Below, one piece after another: positions 35,293 to 47,337 of a stretch of DNA of 64,000 nucleotides. This DNA is from Ulota crispa (Eukaryota; Streptophyta; Bryopsida; Orthotrichales; Orthotrichaceae): positions 4,590,501 through 4,654,500 of the forward strand of contig OY987251.1 of the NCBI GenBank assembly GCA_963920765.1, read 5' to 3'. Position 1 is the stretch's first letter, and every line of letters begins with the position of its first letter. The notes under the pieces are model-generated. The model searched no databases. It had not been told where the DNA came from and worked only from the letters and a program-made list of their open reading frames with translations. The position numbers and the translations under genes were made by a program.

Positions 35293-36322
35293 CATCGGCA
35301 ACCATGGACAGAGGCAGAGGAGGTCGTAAAACGAGATACAAAGCAGGACCGAAGTAAGGAACAAGAGACAGAGGCAACAACCAAGACCCCTTGTCCAGCC
35401 ATCGCCGAGTCGCCATGTCATTATAAACCCAGAACGGCGCCAAAGAGCTCAACGTCAAGAAGTCAATACTCATGACGTGAATGAACTTGCTCTCTCTCAC
35501 GTACTGATAGAACTCCGTCCACTGATCAGCGCCAGCAAGTGCAGCAGTCACAAACAACGCCACTCCCGAAAGCAGAGCTCCATATGCAACCAGCTTACTC
35601 TCCAAAAAACTCAAAGGAAACTTATTCAACTCGGCTTTAGTCACTTTCGGAGGCGGTGGTTGCCAGAGTCCGAAATAAGGTAAGAGAGCGAACGCACCAG
35701 CTGCGAAGGAGAAGATTAAGAACGGCCACGCAGGTACGCCTCCTTTCTTGTTCCTTGCTGAGGGTAAAATAAGGCTGCAATAAACCAATGGCCACAGTCC
35801 CATGATGTAAAACTCACAGAACAGAACGGTATTAATCACGAACCCGTCGTTGGAGCGTAACCCTACTAGCTTCTCGATGAAGTACTGGTCACGGTAGGGC
35901 GTTTGTGCAGGCGCCAGAACGGCGGCGTAGAAAACGAGAGCGCCGAAGAAGACGAACACCAGTGCGCTTGATATCCACCCTAACGCTTCCCCGCCTCCTC
36001 CACTCCCGCCCCCGCCGTTATTGCCACTACTGTTCCCGCCATTTCCACCTCCGAGCTTCACCTCTCCTTCCACCGCTTCAATTGTCTCGCTCTTCACTGC
36101 CCTAACCACTACTCCCTCTCGAAAACATTTCCGTATCAATCCCGCGCTCAAAAACGCCGACCTCGTGGATACACAAAGCGGTTGGAGATTCGGCACATCT
36201 AGTAACCTGCCGAGCCCTTCAATTCTCGGGCTCGCAAACCTAATCCTCTGATTGAGAGCAACAATGTGATTGCGGGTTGGAAGTGACGAAATTGACGCCA
36301 TAGCCATAGCATGCGTCGCCAT
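35276..36322 (-). CDS. Predicted plastid-targeted multi-pass membrane protein
   Basis: One uninterrupted frame of 348 residues. The N-terminal ~75 residues are rich in Ser, Arg and Ala with few acids, like a chloroplast transit peptide. A Gly/Asn-rich linker follows (~92-112). Four to five hydrophobic segments are visible: SSALVFVFFGALVFYAAVLA, TVLFCEFYIMGLWPLVYC, WPFLIFSFAAGAFALLPYF, VAYGALLSGVALFVTAALAG, and a C-terminal LPLSLVPYFGPALYLVLR. The layout resembles conserved cyanobacterial and plant plastid membrane proteins of unknown function; I do not recall a firm family name. ATG at 36322 is the first in frame (a second Met follows at residue 6). The gene lies in the spacer of the inverted duplication and runs toward the left arm. 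That it is a real, conserved gene is quite sure; location is prediction and function is unknown. Confidence -1.
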   Translation of the reverse strand: MATHAMAMASISSLPTRNHIVALNQRIRFASPRIEGLGRLLDVPNLQPLCVSTRSAFLSAGLIRKCFREGVVVRAVKSETIEAVEGEVKLGGGNGGNSSGNNGGGGSGGGGEALGWISSALVFVFFGALVFYAAVLAPAQTPYRDQYFIEKLVGLRSNDGFVINTVLFCEFYIMGLWPLVYCSLILPSARNKKGGVPAWPFLIFSFAAGAFALLPYFGLWQPPPPKVTKAELNKFPLSFLESKLVAYGALLSGVALFVTAALAGADQWTEFYQYVRESKFIHVMSIDFLTLSSLAPFWVYNDMATRRWLDKGSWLLPLSLVPYFGPALYLVLRPPLPLSMVADGDRES

Positions 36323-36822
36323 AGCTAGGGTTTGGTTCGCAACAAAGCCAGCTCACGATGTATAAGAACAGTGAAATTCTATTGCAATTTTGATCCTCGG
36401 AGTAACATCGCACTGAATGTATCTCGATGTTTATGAGTGATCAATTTATTTGAAAGGCTTACACCGTGTGAGATCAGAGAAGAGATTGTAGTGAAGAATT
36501 GCACGTCGGCGGTGAGACGAGGCGCATTGCATGCGAAGAGCGGAGCTGCTTTTTTTTGTTGCAATGCGGCGTTTGGAATTGTTGCGAGATGATGGTGAGG
36601 CTGGATTTGTGACAGCACTGGCGTATTGTGGAGGCTCATCATGGATAAGGCAAAAGATGAATGTTTATCTTTTTTCTATTCATACAGGGTTATTCATCCG
36701 TGTCAATAGATGAGAATGCTAGACAGTTGCGGGTTATTGCGTGCTTCAAAGCAATAAGGTAGACACACCATACCCGACCATTTTAGGGCATCTGTAATGG
36801 TCACCCAGGGAAAAGCCCTCTA

Positions 36823-37339
36823 AGGTAGAAGCACCCAAATGCAACACTTAGAAGCACCCAAATGCAACACCTAGAAGTACCCAAATGTAACACCTAGAAG
36901 CACCCAAATGCAACACCTAGAAGCACCCAAATGCAACACCTAGAAGCACCCAAATGCAACACTTACCTCAAATGTGGTAATTGGGAGGGTCTTCTGAGAA
37001 TCTGAGCATGGGCTTGTTAGGAAATGGATATAGATGCAAGGAAAATTGATTTTGGAATTTTTTGAGATCAAATGAATAAATTATGAATTGTTGAAAACAA
37101 CTCCTTGGACTTATCTATTGTAAATACTAAACCCTTGAAAAAACAACAACAACAAGAACATGTCATGCGCATGTCACACCCAATCAAAAACTGCCACCTA
37201 CACAATTTCTATTCCCTTATGTCAACTTGCGTGTCTGATTTGGGTGCATTCCTGTCTTGATTGGGTCCATATTTGTCTACTTTAAGTTTAATTTTAGATG
37301 TCGGAGAACGGCTAGTGTTGCAATTGGGTGCTCCTACCT
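36823..37339. mobile_element. MITE family A, copy 3, with a 22-23 bp internal expansion
   Basis: The left end AGGTAGAAGCACCCAAATGC and right end TGGGTGCTCCTACCT are inverted and flanked by TA (36821-36822, 37340-37341). At 36825-36965 the unit AGAAGCACCCAAATGCAACA repeats six times, so the terminus itself has been multiplied. The rest matches 13485-13650. Confidence -1.
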
Positions 37340-37689
37340 TACCGAGAAAGAACAAGGATGTTTCATGAGACCATTCCCGTTTCCATTTTATTTCAATTGT
37401 CAACACCCCAATGCACGGCCGGTATGATTCTTTGGATTAGTCGTTATCCAACACGTGGAAGCTCGGAACTGCTTTTTATGAACTTGAGCAATCAAGGCTC
37501 AAGGAAAAAGTAACAAGACCTTTAGAGGGACAGGCAAATCGTTGAAATCTACCAGTCTGACGCCTCCGCGTATTGAAGCCAGGGAAGTGCAGGAGTTTTT
37601 GAAGGTTGCACTGGAGCCCTAAAAAAATCCTAGCGACGGTATAGTGCCGATGCCAAGAGCAATATCCGCTCCATTGGCGATGCCCTTAA

Positions 37690-38300
37690 GGGTTTGGGGT
37701 ACCTCAAGGGTTTTAGAAAATTCAAGCAAAAGATCAATAGGGTTGGCCTTTTGACAAGTTGTCGTGTAACATAATTTTTGTGGAAAAAGGTATTGTAGAT
37801 TATTTTATATTAAAGGGTAAAGTTGTAGCTTATAGGGTCCCTATTAGCGACTCTAGACTACCCTTGAAATTATTTGAATGTGTTCCTATAATGGCACTTG
37901 AGGGTCCCAATCCCAACCATCTAAAAGTAGCTTAGTACCTAACATGTGACAGAATTTGATTGTGGAAGAGGCATTCAAAGCTCCATTTTGAATTCAATAG
38001 TGGGTGGAGAAATCCTCAAAAGTAGGGTGCAGAATTGGGGAGGGGTCAAAGGACAATGTGTCTACCTTACAGGTAAGGTATGTACACCCGTAACTCACCG
38101 TTTAAGGGTTTGGGTTACCTCAAGGTCTTGGAAAATTTAGGAAAAAACACATGTAGGATTAGCCTTTCAACAAGTTATCATGGAATGTCATTTTTGTGGG
38201 AAAAAGTATTGTAGAATATTTTGTATTAAAGGGCAAAGTTGGAGCTCATAGGGTCCTCAAAAGCAACTCTAGATTAACTGTAAAACTACTTAGATAAATT
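37690..38300. repeat. Two direct ~200 bp repeats
   Basis: AAGGGTTTGGGGTACCTCAA at about 37687 and AAGGGTTTGGGTTACCTCAA at about 38103 open two copies that both run on to AAAGTTGTAGCTTATAGGGT or its variant. No coding sense in either; the open frame at 37946-38140 lies between them and is not called. Confidence -1.
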
Positions 38301-38307
38301 TCTTATA

Positions 38308-38645
38308 AGGTAGCACCACCCATAAGTGTCACGTCAAACCAAGGATTTTGGAGTAGGAAAATTAATTGAACTTCAAATTTTTTTTGTCAAGTTAGGAAGA
38401 GAAAACCAAAAATAATGACATTAATATCAAAGTTTTAATTGCAAGCAATTGTTCACAAAGATTTTTCAAAGTCCAAAATCACTAAAATTGTATGATTGTG
38501 TGTAAGAGATGCTAAAAACAATGCTTATTAATCTTTAAATATTCAGACGGGACACTCAAAATTATCATCTTAGTCACCCATAATCATCACTTTGTCACCC
38601 ACAACCATCACTTTGTCACCCATAATCATTTGTTCTTGTATTTGT
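38308..38645. mobile_element. MITE family A, copy 4 (right end lost)
   Basis: It begins AGGTAGCACCACCCATAAG after TA and carries the family's CACCCATAATCATCACTTTG blocks, aligned with copy 1. No CTACCT end is found. Confidence -1.
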
Positions 38646-40185
38646 CAGTCACTAACAATGCTACTTGACAATCCCAACCCTCCCAAAGCAAGTTAAGGTA
38701 GTCGGCTCTAAAAGCATTCAGTCATTTTGAACCGACCATGTAGGGGCACAAAAACAATGCACATAGGTTCTTAAATGAGTCACATTTTTTTCTGTTCAAA
38801 AATTGAATTCGCACATGCACATTTTTAAAATCTCAAGAGAGTGACATGAACTACCATTAAGTGTGCTTATTGGCCATAATTGTGTTGAGTCTTGTATTTC
38901 AATAGAATATAGATACATGTCATACTAAAATAAATGAAAACATGTTCTCAATCATGATTTGAGCATTGGAATTTGGAATGGGTGCTTGCACACTTTAAGA
39001 GCCTTGTTGAAACATTCTTGACTTTGTAGTGGTTACTTTTAAAACGCATGTGCTCCATTTACAAGCCACCTTTGCATCATAAATGCTACCACCTATGGTC
39101 AAGAATAGATACCTATGCACCTTTTGCTTTAATAGATTGCAATTAATTCATACCAACTCCGTATAGAATTGTTTATTCTTTGACTTTCCACCAAAATATT
39201 TCAAGGTTGCTAATCTGACTTCATTTTCCTACAAGCGTCATCTGTCCCTCGGGAATGGGTATGCCCACCTTATGGTTTGTCAAGCCACTGATGAGCGCTG
39301 ACACTTAGCCACATACACCATTTCTTATGTGTAGTGTATGCTACAATTCACAGGTTCACATTAACGAGATATTTCTAAAAATATATCTAAAAATCATGAA
39401 ACATGCTGGTTAAGGGAAGGACTACTTGAGGTCTTAGAGTCTCTAAAATGAAAAAAATTGCTTTCACCTCCGATGGGAAGAGAAAAAGAACTCTTGTTTC
39501 TTCAAAACCTCCAAAATCTTGACCCTTCATATCCTCCTCTAAGCAATTGATTAGATGAAGAAAGCCCCGCTCAAAGATGTAGCAATTTTAACCCATCTAA
39601 ACGACCTCTCTACATAAAACGCAACCTACGTTTTTTCAAGTGAGATCCTGTTAAAAAAAATTGACCTAAATTGGTTCAACACCTGTTATGCTCGGTTATT
39701 ACAACCGAACTGATATTGTATTCCGTTCCAACCATAGTGGCAAACTCTTGGTAAAACGTAAATTTGAGAAATACAAAAATAAATTAGATAACGAGTAACG
39801 AAGCCAAGTCATCAACGTAGGTAACCAAGTGCCCATATCACATATATGTGCACAATTCCAAGGTCGCCAGTTTATAATAAGCTAAACTCTTCACTGCCAG
39901 TCCGGATCACTTAATCCTATGGCCTCGGCATGACAAGCCACTGTAGTAAAATCCCAACTCGAGTTTAGTGCACCCTGGATTATCGAATCTACTACATGCC
40001 ATTAGAATCTGTCACCAACACCCTAAGAAAATCCAATAACTACATCTATCCAGAAAGGTGTGAGGCTGCAGAACTGTACTGTCTATAAGAGACATCGTCC
40101 ATATGAACATCTAGCCAGTTGAAATCGTAATATGAATGCATTCAAATACAACATGAAGAGAATTGTAGGTCGGTCATGCAAGGTA
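38646..40185. other. No gene seen
   Basis: No conserved frame, RNA gene or clear repeat boundary. It separates the MITE from the 3' flank of the ubiquitin-S27a gene. Confidence -1.
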
Positions 40186-40350
40186 GGGTGATGCTTGGAT
40201 AAGATCAACCTCTGTAAGAGAAATGTTTGGATAGTGTCAAGGTCCCAATATTTTTTTCGGGCTTAGTTAAACATACTGTTTGTCTAAGGTCAATGCTTGG
40301 ATGTGATCAACATTTTTTTCTCTCCTAAAGCATTGACCTTATCCAAGAAC
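40186..40350. mobile_element. Small MITE, ~165 bp
   Basis: TGCTTGGATAAGATCAAC on the left pairs with GCATTGACCTTATCCAAG on the right. Nothing coding inside. Confidence -1.
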
Positions 40351-40404
40351 CACTGTAAATACAGCAAATGAACTCATACAGCTCTTATTGACTACTTGTG
40401 CAAC

Positions 40405-40962
40405 ACCTTTCGTAAACTTACTTGCCTGACATTGACAGCAACAGTACAAAACAAGGATGCTTTGTTCAAAGTAACACTGTAATAAAAGCACATGAGAAAC
40501 CATACAAAAAGCCAATGACAAGAGATGACATGAAAATATTGCAGCTGTGAAAGAAAATTCTTCTTTGTTCCACACAAAAGATTTGAATAACCGGAAATGA
40601 TTCTCATCCAAACTGCTTTGGCTGGTTTAGGGTTTACGAGCTCAATCCTAGAAGAAAACTCCGAACTTTAGAGCGATGATCCGACTACTACCGCAACATC
40701 TTTCTTAAAAAAATACTTGCCTGGCATTGAAAGCAACAGTACAAAACAAAGATGCTTTGTTCAAAGTAACACTGTAATAAAAGCACAAGAGAAACCACAC
40801 AAAAAGCCAGATGACATGAAAATATTGTAGCTGTGAAAGAAAATTCTTCTTAGTTCCACAGAAAGGATTTGAAACACATGAAAGGATTCTCATACAAACT
40901 GCTTTGACTGGTTTAGGGTTTACGAGCTCAACCCTAGAAGAAAACTCCGAACCTTGGAAAGA
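40405..40962. repeat. Two tandem copies of the ubiquitin-S27a 3' flank
   Basis: Segments 40416-40680 and 40716-40962 are close copies (AACAGTACAAAACAA, GAAAATTCTTCTTTGTTCC, GGTTTAGGGTTTACGAGCTC). The first lies farther from the gene and has gained a few insertions. One of them should be the original 3' UTR or terminator region. Confidence -1.
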
Positions 40963-41050
40963 TGATCAGCAAGCCCATGCCATTAAATTCTCAAAAGATC
41001 CTCCAAATTACCACATCTGAAGTAAGTGACACTTTTGGGGTGCTTCTACC

Positions 41051-41051
<1 letters not shown>
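40963..41051 (-). mobile_element. MITE family A terminus abutting the ubiquitin-S27a stop codon
   Basis: Read on the minus strand, AGGTAGAAGCACCCC followed by GTGGTAATTTGGAGG matches the left ends at 13485 and 36823. The similarity ends near 40963, so about 90 bp remain. The first A of the terminus is the third base of the TAA stop (41053-41051); the TA before it is the usual target dinucleotide. Confidence -1.
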
Positions 41052-42943
<1,892 letters not shown>

Positions 42944-43050
42944 CTTGGAGGCCGCACTCAAGCTCAGCAAAAAAAATTGCGTCGTCACTCTTGTGCTGAT
43001 CGGAAAGACGTGCGGTTGCCGACCTCGCGTTCATATAAGCCAGCCTGATT
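42944..43050 (-). promoter_or_regulatory. Probable promoter and leader of ubiquitin-S27a
   Basis: On the minus strand CTTATATGAA near 43030-43040 resembles a TATA box, about 90 bp upstream of the ATG. The leader between is GC-richer than the surroundings. No other element could be assigned. Confidence -1.
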
Positions 43051-43610
43051 TAGGTCATCATCCACATCCATGACTAGATGAATAAACGAATTATCATCCA
43101 ATTTCGTCAATTGCTGAGGATTTCATGTGCAAACCCCCATGAGCAGGGTTTTTTTTTGGTTTTCTCACCGATGCTTGGGTGGCATTTTTTGAAAATGGTT
43201 TGTAGTTTGCTGGCTCCGTCCCTATTTTGGTTGGAGTTGAAGGTGCCCCAACTCATGGATTTTTGGAGCATCATGAGATTTTTTTTGTAGGTAAAAAATA
43301 TTCATTGGTCATTTTTTGAAAACATCCTTATAACCATTGTCATTACTTCAATATTGTATTGAATTGGATTAAGCAACACCTCAAAAAATTTAAAATGCTC
43401 AAATGATTTTAAACTGATGGCATCAATTTTCAAATTGATAAGGATTTTATGAAAGCCTAGGCCGCAAAGCTATTTTCATTATTGCAAACTGGCATTTTTT
43501 GAAAAAAAATCACCCTTTTTTTCCTATAGTCTTGAAGCTAGCCTTTTTTTTAGGCAATTGGGCCTTAAATTGCCCCAAAAAAAAAACACTGCCCACAAGC
43601 TTTGTTCATA

Positions 43611-44171
43611 AGGTGGAAGCACCCATAAGGTAGGAACACCCATAAGCGTGAGTTTAAGGGTTTTGAACATGATGATTATTAATAAATATTTAGCAAATTA
43701 TACAATCATATTAGCAACAAAAACATAATGAGTTTGCACTTTCAAATGTAGTACTTGGATACTATGAGAATAAGTTGTGAATTTTTAAACAGACAACTAC
43801 CATTGCACCCAGAACCAACACTAAGGTTTAACCCTTGAAGGGCCCTTGGGCTCTAGAGATACGGTACCAAATATAGTTGCAATCAGTATTCAGAAGTTTG
43901 AAGCAGCTAGAAATTAAGTGTTACAACCATACATATTGAAAGATTGATGATGGAGGGTGCATAATTTTTTTGGAAAGCCCTTAGAGCAGCTCAAATACAT
44001 CTGTATATACGGCCATACATACGGCCACAAAGGGCTTTTGGGCCGTTTAGGGGTTAATGTTCACATGTTGTACATTCTTGTCATTACATTTATTTAATTA
44101 CTTCCTCAGATTTTTCAAGATTTCAAAAGTGATGGTTATGGGGACCCTCACAAAGATGGGTGTTCCTACCT
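43611..44171. mobile_element. MITE family A, copy 6, hosting another MITE
   Basis: AGGTGGAAGCACCCATAAGG, with its end motif doubled (43611 and 43628), pairs with GGGTGTTCCTACCT at 44158-44171; TA flanks both ends. At 43828-44056 an insert with TTAACCCTTGAAGGGC and GCCGTTTAGGGGTTAA ends matches 51545-51758 inverted. Confidence -1.
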
Positions 44172-44568
44172 TATCCAACAAATTAAGCAATTATACAACA
44201 AACTACAAAGAGTTTGTGGCAACAAATATTTTTTCCACATATGAAATATTGGGATTACAAATTTTTCATAATTTTATTGCAAAAATTCAAATTACTATGA
44301 ATTATGGGAGTCAAAAAGTGTTTTGGGCCCATGGCTAATGTATAGATGTATGCAAGTTTCACCAATAGCCAAATTACTTTGAGCTCATTACTTCCTACCT
44401 CACTTTGAGACATGTGACATGACTTAAGTGGCCCCAACCTTCAAAAGGACAAAAAAAGCATTCTAAAATATCTATCCTTGCTTGTGGTGGAAATAACACA
44501 CCTTGCTAATTGGGTATGGAGCGTTGACAAAAATGCGTGCTTCCACTTTAGCTGCCGCTAAATTTAAC

Positions 44569-44596
<28 letters not shown>
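44569..44596. repeat. Poly-A run of 28
   Basis: Uninterrupted A tract. It could mark an old retrotransposed insertion or be a simple expansion; no SINE or LINE text was recognised to its left. 44172-45046 holds no gene that I recognise. Confidence -1.
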
Positions 44597-44599
<3 letters not shown>

Positions 44600-45046
44600 C
44601 CCAATTTTCTTTAATTATCAAACTCTGCATGGAGCATATTTAGCAATATTTTCAACCACATGTGCTAATTATGAAAATCACATTTGGGATCACTACCCAT
44701 AGATCAAAGCAGCTGAGCCCATGCCGCCTATTGTTCTAAAGAATTGAGTGCAAGAGCTCTTCCGAGAAATCTAGATTTTACCTTATTTGCAGATGTTGGG
44801 TTTGTTCAACAACTCATTTTGGCTTTTTGAATCCTCCAGTTGGTTAGAGTTTCCAGATGTTTAATTTTAGTGTTTGTGTCAATGCTTTTGACTGATGTTG
44901 GAGCTACTGTTTTTTTGGGGTAATGTTCAAGTCTTTACCATGGCAATCATCAACTACATACAATTTGAATACCAATTCACTCACACAAAAAATGGCATGC
45001 CATTTGACCTCAACCCTTTCTAATGTGACCTTCGCCTATTTCTATT

Positions 45047-45367
45047 GAGGGAAAATTGCATGGATACCCTTGAAGTTTGCAATATTGACATAGATATCGT
45101 ACTTTTTCAAAAGTTGCACAAATATTTTTGATCAAAATTTTCAAGCATTTGTTTTGTTGTGCATACCACTTCCCTTCTTCCATTGTGCACACATTTTTTC
45201 TTTTTTGTTTCATTACATTTCCTTCTTCAACATTGGTCATGAAGGAAGTACCCGGACAACAAATAAATATCTAAAAATAATAGTCCAAAGGTGTTTGTGC
45301 GATTTCTGAAAAAGCAAGAATATCTATGTAAATATTGCAACTTCAAGGGTATCCATGAAATTTTCTC
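45047..45367. mobile_element. MITE with ~40 bp inverted ends, perhaps Mutator-like
   Basis: GGAAAATTGCATGGATACCC on the left pairs with GGGTATCCATGAAATTTTC on the right. Flanks TTCTATT and TTTTATT could be a worn 7-9 bp target duplication. A fragment of the same end (GGGTATCCATGAAAATTTCC) lies at 1772-1793. Confidence -1.
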
Positions 45368-45381
45368 TTTTATTAAAGTAT

Positions 45382-45497
45382 GCCATATTTTATTCATTAA
45401 ATTGGGAAAATCAGATTCCCAAATTTTACCCTAATGATTGGTTTAATTTGGTCATCTTAAACCCAAAATATTACAACAATTTAATGAATATGGTGTT
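45382..45497. mobile_element. MITE family C, short copy 5
   Basis: CCATATTTTATTCATTAAAT on the left and ATTTAATGAATATGGTG on the right flank only ~115 bp, so this is an internally deleted copy. Confidence -1.
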
Positions 45498-45913
45498 ATG
45501 GTGTGTTTAGTCGCCAAACCTTATGAGATAGAAGTATTTGATTCAAATGTCACTTCATGCATAACTTTACAAGTACCTCACAAGTTGTTGCATATTATTG
45601 AAACAATAAGAGAAAACATGCACGTTTGTCCAGACTTAGAAAACTTAATAGTGACAAACACAAGTTTGTTATATAAAAATTATTTATTCCTAGTGAGTTT
45701 TCCAATTTTGGTGTCAACATGGACGTTTGTTCTAAGTTGCTTGGTATGGGTCAAGAAGGTTGTAATCCAAGTTATTCAATTGTGTGAGTTCATGTATTTC
45801 CTACAAGTTTAGCTTACTTGTACATATAGTAGAATCAGTTGGGGGTGGTGTTCACATGACAAAGTGCAACTGGAACTAGGATTGAACTTGAGTTTTACAA
45901 GTAAACTTGTTGC

Positions 45914-46335
45914 TTTAACCCCTAAACAACACAGCGTGTTGCTGTGGCTAAAATAGGGTGTTTTCCCCGTATTTGGAAGTGTTGTTGTTTTGGGTTTTGC
46001 TTGGATTTTTGAGGGTTGTGTATTATTGTTCTTCTCCACCTTTTACAATGTTTGGCATGTTTGTGCAATTGTTTTTCCGACTTTGAGAAGCATTTGCACT
46101 TGAGGTGGGCTACAAATATGTAACTGGAACTTATCTGCAACTTACGGAACCTTGCGGTGGATCCCTAAAATAAATACATTGTCAGAGCACCAAGAGCAAG
46201 CGCTCTTGTATAGCCGCTCCGATTCACAATCCGTGCCAAGAAAAGAACAAAAACCAAATTTGAATCACCATAGAATTACGATACAATCAGGAATCTACAG
46301 TTCCCTAGTTCCTTGTGGTTGTTTAGGGGTTAAAG
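45914..46335. mobile_element. MITE with TTAACCCCTAAAC ends, ~420 bp
   Basis: CTTTAACCCCTAAACAAC and GTTGTTTAGGGGTTAAAG are perfect inverted ends of 18 bp. The interior has no family features. 46336-46990 beyond it shows no gene. Confidence -1.
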
Positions 46336-46989
46336 AATACAAGACTTCACTATTGTGCAGGTCTTTTGCAGTTCACACTTTTCTACAGAAACTGTTCGGA
46401 GTAGCAAAGCATGAAGCAAAACCTTATCAAAAGCTATATTGATAACTATTTTGGCTTGAAAACCATCTATGTCCTACTAAAGGTTACAGAAATTAAAATT
46501 TTGAACAAGTCAAGGCATAGTTTCTGTGGATTTCCTAAAGGGGAAATCGTATTGCTGCTCATCTTTGTCACCAAGGGGGGATTATTTCCATATTCCATTG
46601 AACCAAAGACCCTCACTTAATATTGGATTCTAATTTGTAGAGGCATCTTGCAAGCAATAGTTTTTCTTGGAGTTTAATTTTTTTTGACAGATTTTCATTA
46701 CTTCCTAGGGATAAATTTGATTGAAGTGACGGAAGCGGGTGTTCCTACTTTGTACTTTGGTGAAACAAACTGCTGCTATCATTGATGCCACTTCAATATT
46801 TCTCTACTAAGGCTGACTGTAGGGTGTAAAGCAGGAGAGGGTGGTGGGTACTCTAGCTTGGACTAGACTTATCATCCGAGCTTCAATCTACAAAACTACC
46901 ACATGATGTAGATGCTATGACCTTTTGTGGATGAATCTGTTGTTAGTAGAGGAAGCTCTGAATTAGACCCAACCATTTACAGTTTAAGA

Positions 46990-47335
46990 GATTGAGATAT
47001 TAATGGAGGAGGCTGTAATTTGGAGCACGCTCTAAAATGGAGCACCTCCTCAAATGTACTCCATTTGTACATGTTGTTTTTCATAGCCCTTCAACAATGT
47101 GCAAACGATGTACATTTGAAGAGGTGCTCCATTTTAGAGCCTTATGATCTTTTCACTTAGAATTTTCAAAACTAATTCCACAAAGATCCAAAAAATATGA
47201 AACAACTTGGGTTAGATGCCAATGAATTCTTCTTATCTTTCAAGAAAATTTCACTGAAAATTATTTCAAGAAGTTCCACCTACCCAAAATTCAGTTTCAG
47301 CCATTAGATGCTCCATTCATGAGCCTCGTACCTTA
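46990..47335. repeat. Copy of the 1400-1760 repeat
   Basis: It shares CAACTTGGGTTAGATG-type text, TTCACTGAAAATTATTTCAA and CATTCATGAGCCTCGTACCT with 1480-1765 and 2100-2290. GGAGCACCTCCTC and GAGGTGCTCC form an inverted pair inside it. It ends within a few bases of the right inverted-repeat arm. Confidence -1.
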
Positions 47336-47337
47336 GG

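Noticed and set aside
34875..35475. Plus-strand frames with SQAQ/SSCQ or KLKPS repeats next to the plastid gene
   Set aside because: They follow from the CAAGCTCATGC minisatellite, and the right part is antisense to the plastid membrane-protein gene.
46152..46442. Open frame of 96 residues overlapping the end of a MITE
   Set aside because: It crosses the transposon boundary at 46335 and has no domain.
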